From Candidatus Glassiibacteriota bacterium (GTDB taxonomy: Bacteria > Gemmatimonadota > Glassbacteria > GWA2-58-10): a stretch of DNA of 5,764 nucleotides. Each line of letters opens with the position of its first letter. The stretch's first letter is position 1. Shown in pieces: positions 5,111-5,764 of the stretch. The notes below the pieces were generated by a model, which saw only the letters and a list, made by a program, of their open reading frames with translations, searched no databases and was not told the DNA's origin. The stretch is from the NCBI GenBank assembly GCA_016934095.1, contig JAFGTO010000270.1:1-5764 (forward strand), written 5' to 3'. The translations under genes were made by a program, and so were the position numbers.

Positions 5111-5683
5111 CAGGGGCTTCAGGGAATGGCATAAAGAATAATAGACACCAAAGGTCCTGACGATTATTAGAGCACTGGAAACCGGGTTGCGTTACAACAT
5201 ACTTGTATTTTTTAGTATCTGGAGTAAACGAATTTTTTATTCTATCCTTTATTGGTCGTTGCTCAATCAGCTTAAGAAACTATTATAGTTTGATGCGAAA
5301 GTTAGCAGGCATAAAAGGCATGTAAGATTAGAATTGTTTAAATAGCAGTTAGCAGGAAGATTTTGAAGAAACCCTATTCCTGATTGCAAAATTGAAATGT
5401 TGACTGTCCTTGACATTTTACTACATATTATGATCTATGGGAGTATATTCATTTTATTCTTTTTTAGACCAAAATAAATATTGATTTACCTTATGAAATC
5501 TTTTATTTTTAAACAATGATAATTTCACGATACAAGATGGAAAGGACAAAAATTGTTCTCTCGACATAAAAGAAGCATTTTTTATAAGGTTCAATTTTTA
5601 AAATCGAATATTAAGTTTTGTAGACTGTTTTTAATAGTATTTTTATCGATCGTAACATTTTAGAAAAGATGTAAATATTTATA
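5111..5683. other. AT-rich stretch without recognisable genes
   Basis: After the relic's stop, composition shifts within about 20-40 bases from GC-rich to roughly 30% GC and stays low to the IS end. One sampled line, 5401-5460, has 17 G/C in 60. I see no open frame of useful length with a ribosome binding site, no tRNA and no terminator-plus-gene arrangement. Contents worth noting are a repeated AGTTAGCAGG (5300-5309, 5347-5356) and a repeated TACTACATAT (5419-5428, and 5709-5718 inside the IS end), each downstream of a CTTGAC. Such composition is unlike the rest of the window and suggests acquired DNA or decayed mobile-element DNA. Confidence 0.6.
5300..5356 (+). repeat. Direct repeat pair AGTTAGCAGG
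   Basis: The 10-mer AGTTAGCAGG occurs at 5300-5309 and 5347-5356, starts 47 bases apart, in the AT-rich stretch. It is slightly GC-richer than its surroundings. Its function is unknown and chance is possible. Confidence 0.4.
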
Positions 5684-5694
5684 GGGCTATGCAC

Positions 5695-5723
5695 TTGACT
5701 ACGGTACATACTACATATAGTAT
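5695..5723 (+). promoter_or_regulatory. Sigma-70-like promoter of the IS transposase
   Basis: TTGACT (5695-5700, 5 of 6 consensus) is followed after exactly 17 bases by TAGTAT (5718-5723, 4 of 6). An overlapping alternative -10, TATAGT (5716-5721, 5 of 6), has a 15-base spacer. Either places transcription start around 5728-5731, immediately before the ATG at 5732, so the mRNA would be leaderless or nearly so. The -35 lies inside the presumed terminal repeat, as in many insertion sequences. Confidence 0.6.
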
Positions 5724-5731
5724 TCCTGTTC

Positions 5732-5764
5732 ATGGAGGATTATCCGAAAACAATGCTTGAACTG
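5732..5764 (+). CDS. IS1595-family transposase, N-terminal fragment cut by window edge
   Basis: Only 11 codons are inside the window, reading MEDYPKTMLEL and still open at the last base. This matches the characteristic opening of IS1595-family transposases, which as I recall begin like M-x-x-YP-K/R-x-LLE-hE before a Phe/Ser-rich segment and a zinc-ribbon. The family uses a DDE/DDN-type ISXO2-like catalytic domain, which is not visible here. I chose the ATG at 5732 over the one at 5753 because the YPKT-LEL context requires it. The GGAGG at 5734-5738 lies inside codons 1-3 and is too far (14 bases) to serve the later ATG. No ribosome binding site precedes 5732, consistent with a leaderless start. 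With so few residues the family call is good but not certain. Confidence 0.65.
   Translation, partial: MEDYPKTMLEL

Larger units (their letters stand above)
5684..5764 (+). mobile_element. Left end of a probable IS1595-family insertion sequence (partial)
   Basis: The window ends in the first codons of an IS1595-like transposase. A GGG-starting segment, GGGCTATGCACTTGACTA from 5684, lies 48 bases before its ATG. This is a plausible left terminal inverted repeat, since IS1595 ends commonly start with G residues. The family makes 8-bp target duplications, which would predict TATTTATA (5676-5683) as the left copy. The right end lies outside the window, so neither the inverted repeat nor the duplication can be confirmed. 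Confidence 0.5.

Noticed and set aside
5300..5360. Possible CRISPR-like repeat
   Set aside because: Only two 10-base copies with one interval. Too short and too few for a CRISPR array, and no cas gene is present.
5410..5440. Consensus TTGACA at 5410-5415 as an active promoter
   Set aside because: No acceptable -10 at 16-18 bases (ATCTAT-type hexamers only) and no downstream gene before the IS. Mentioned only in connection with the duplicated motif.
5753..5764. ATG at 5753 as the transposase start using GGAGG at 5734-5738
   Set aside because: Spacing of 14 bases is too long, and the upstream in-frame MEDYPKT segment is the family-typical N-terminus.

Overview
The window comes from a GC-rich, probably Gram-negative environmental bacterium. 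One gene product has a lipoprotein signal and another has a twin-arginine signal. Pairing a GH123/DUF4091 hydrolase with a type I sulfatase is typical of polysaccharide-degrading lineages such as Planctomycetota, Hydrogenedentota, Latescibacterota or Glassbacteria. The exact phylum cannot be fixed from this sequence. From about 5120 to the right edge the base composition drops abruptly to roughly 30% GC.

Layout. (a) 72-878, minus strand: a DUF432-type protein of unknown function with a textbook ribosome binding site. (b) 879-1511: a 633-base divergent intergenic region with several inverted repeats, two of them strong hairpins, and candidate promoters facing both ways. (c) 1512-4803, plus strand: a tight two-gene unit. 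The first gene encodes a lipoprotein of the GH123 (beta-N-acetylgalactosaminidase) / DUF4091 type with an Asp-Glu catalytic pair. The second encodes a Tat-exported, formylglycine-dependent type I sulfatase. They are 28 bases apart and are presumably co-transcribed. (d) 4804-5110: a short spacer, a tandem octamer repeat (GCACAAAG), a 9-bp tandem duplication and then the last ~68 codons of an L-ribulokinase. This is a 5'-truncated gene relic. (e) 5111-5683: an AT-rich stretch with no recognisable gene. (f) 5684-5764: what looks like the left end of an IS1595-family insertion sequence, with its promoter and the first 11 codons of its transposase running off the window.

The functional core is the hydrolase-sulfatase pair. 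The likely division of labour is that the sulfatase removes sulfate from a sulfated glycan outside the cytoplasm, and the lipid-anchored GH123-like enzyme releases a (possibly N-acetylated) hexosamine. The substrate cannot be read from the sequence. The right-hand third looks like a decayed or rearranged region: gene relic, simple repeats, foreign-looking AT-rich DNA and an insertion sequence. I did not find a convincing new multi-gene system. The most novel material is the divergent hydrolase of unknown specificity, the structured divergent intergenic region, and the repeat/relic/AT-rich/IS junction.
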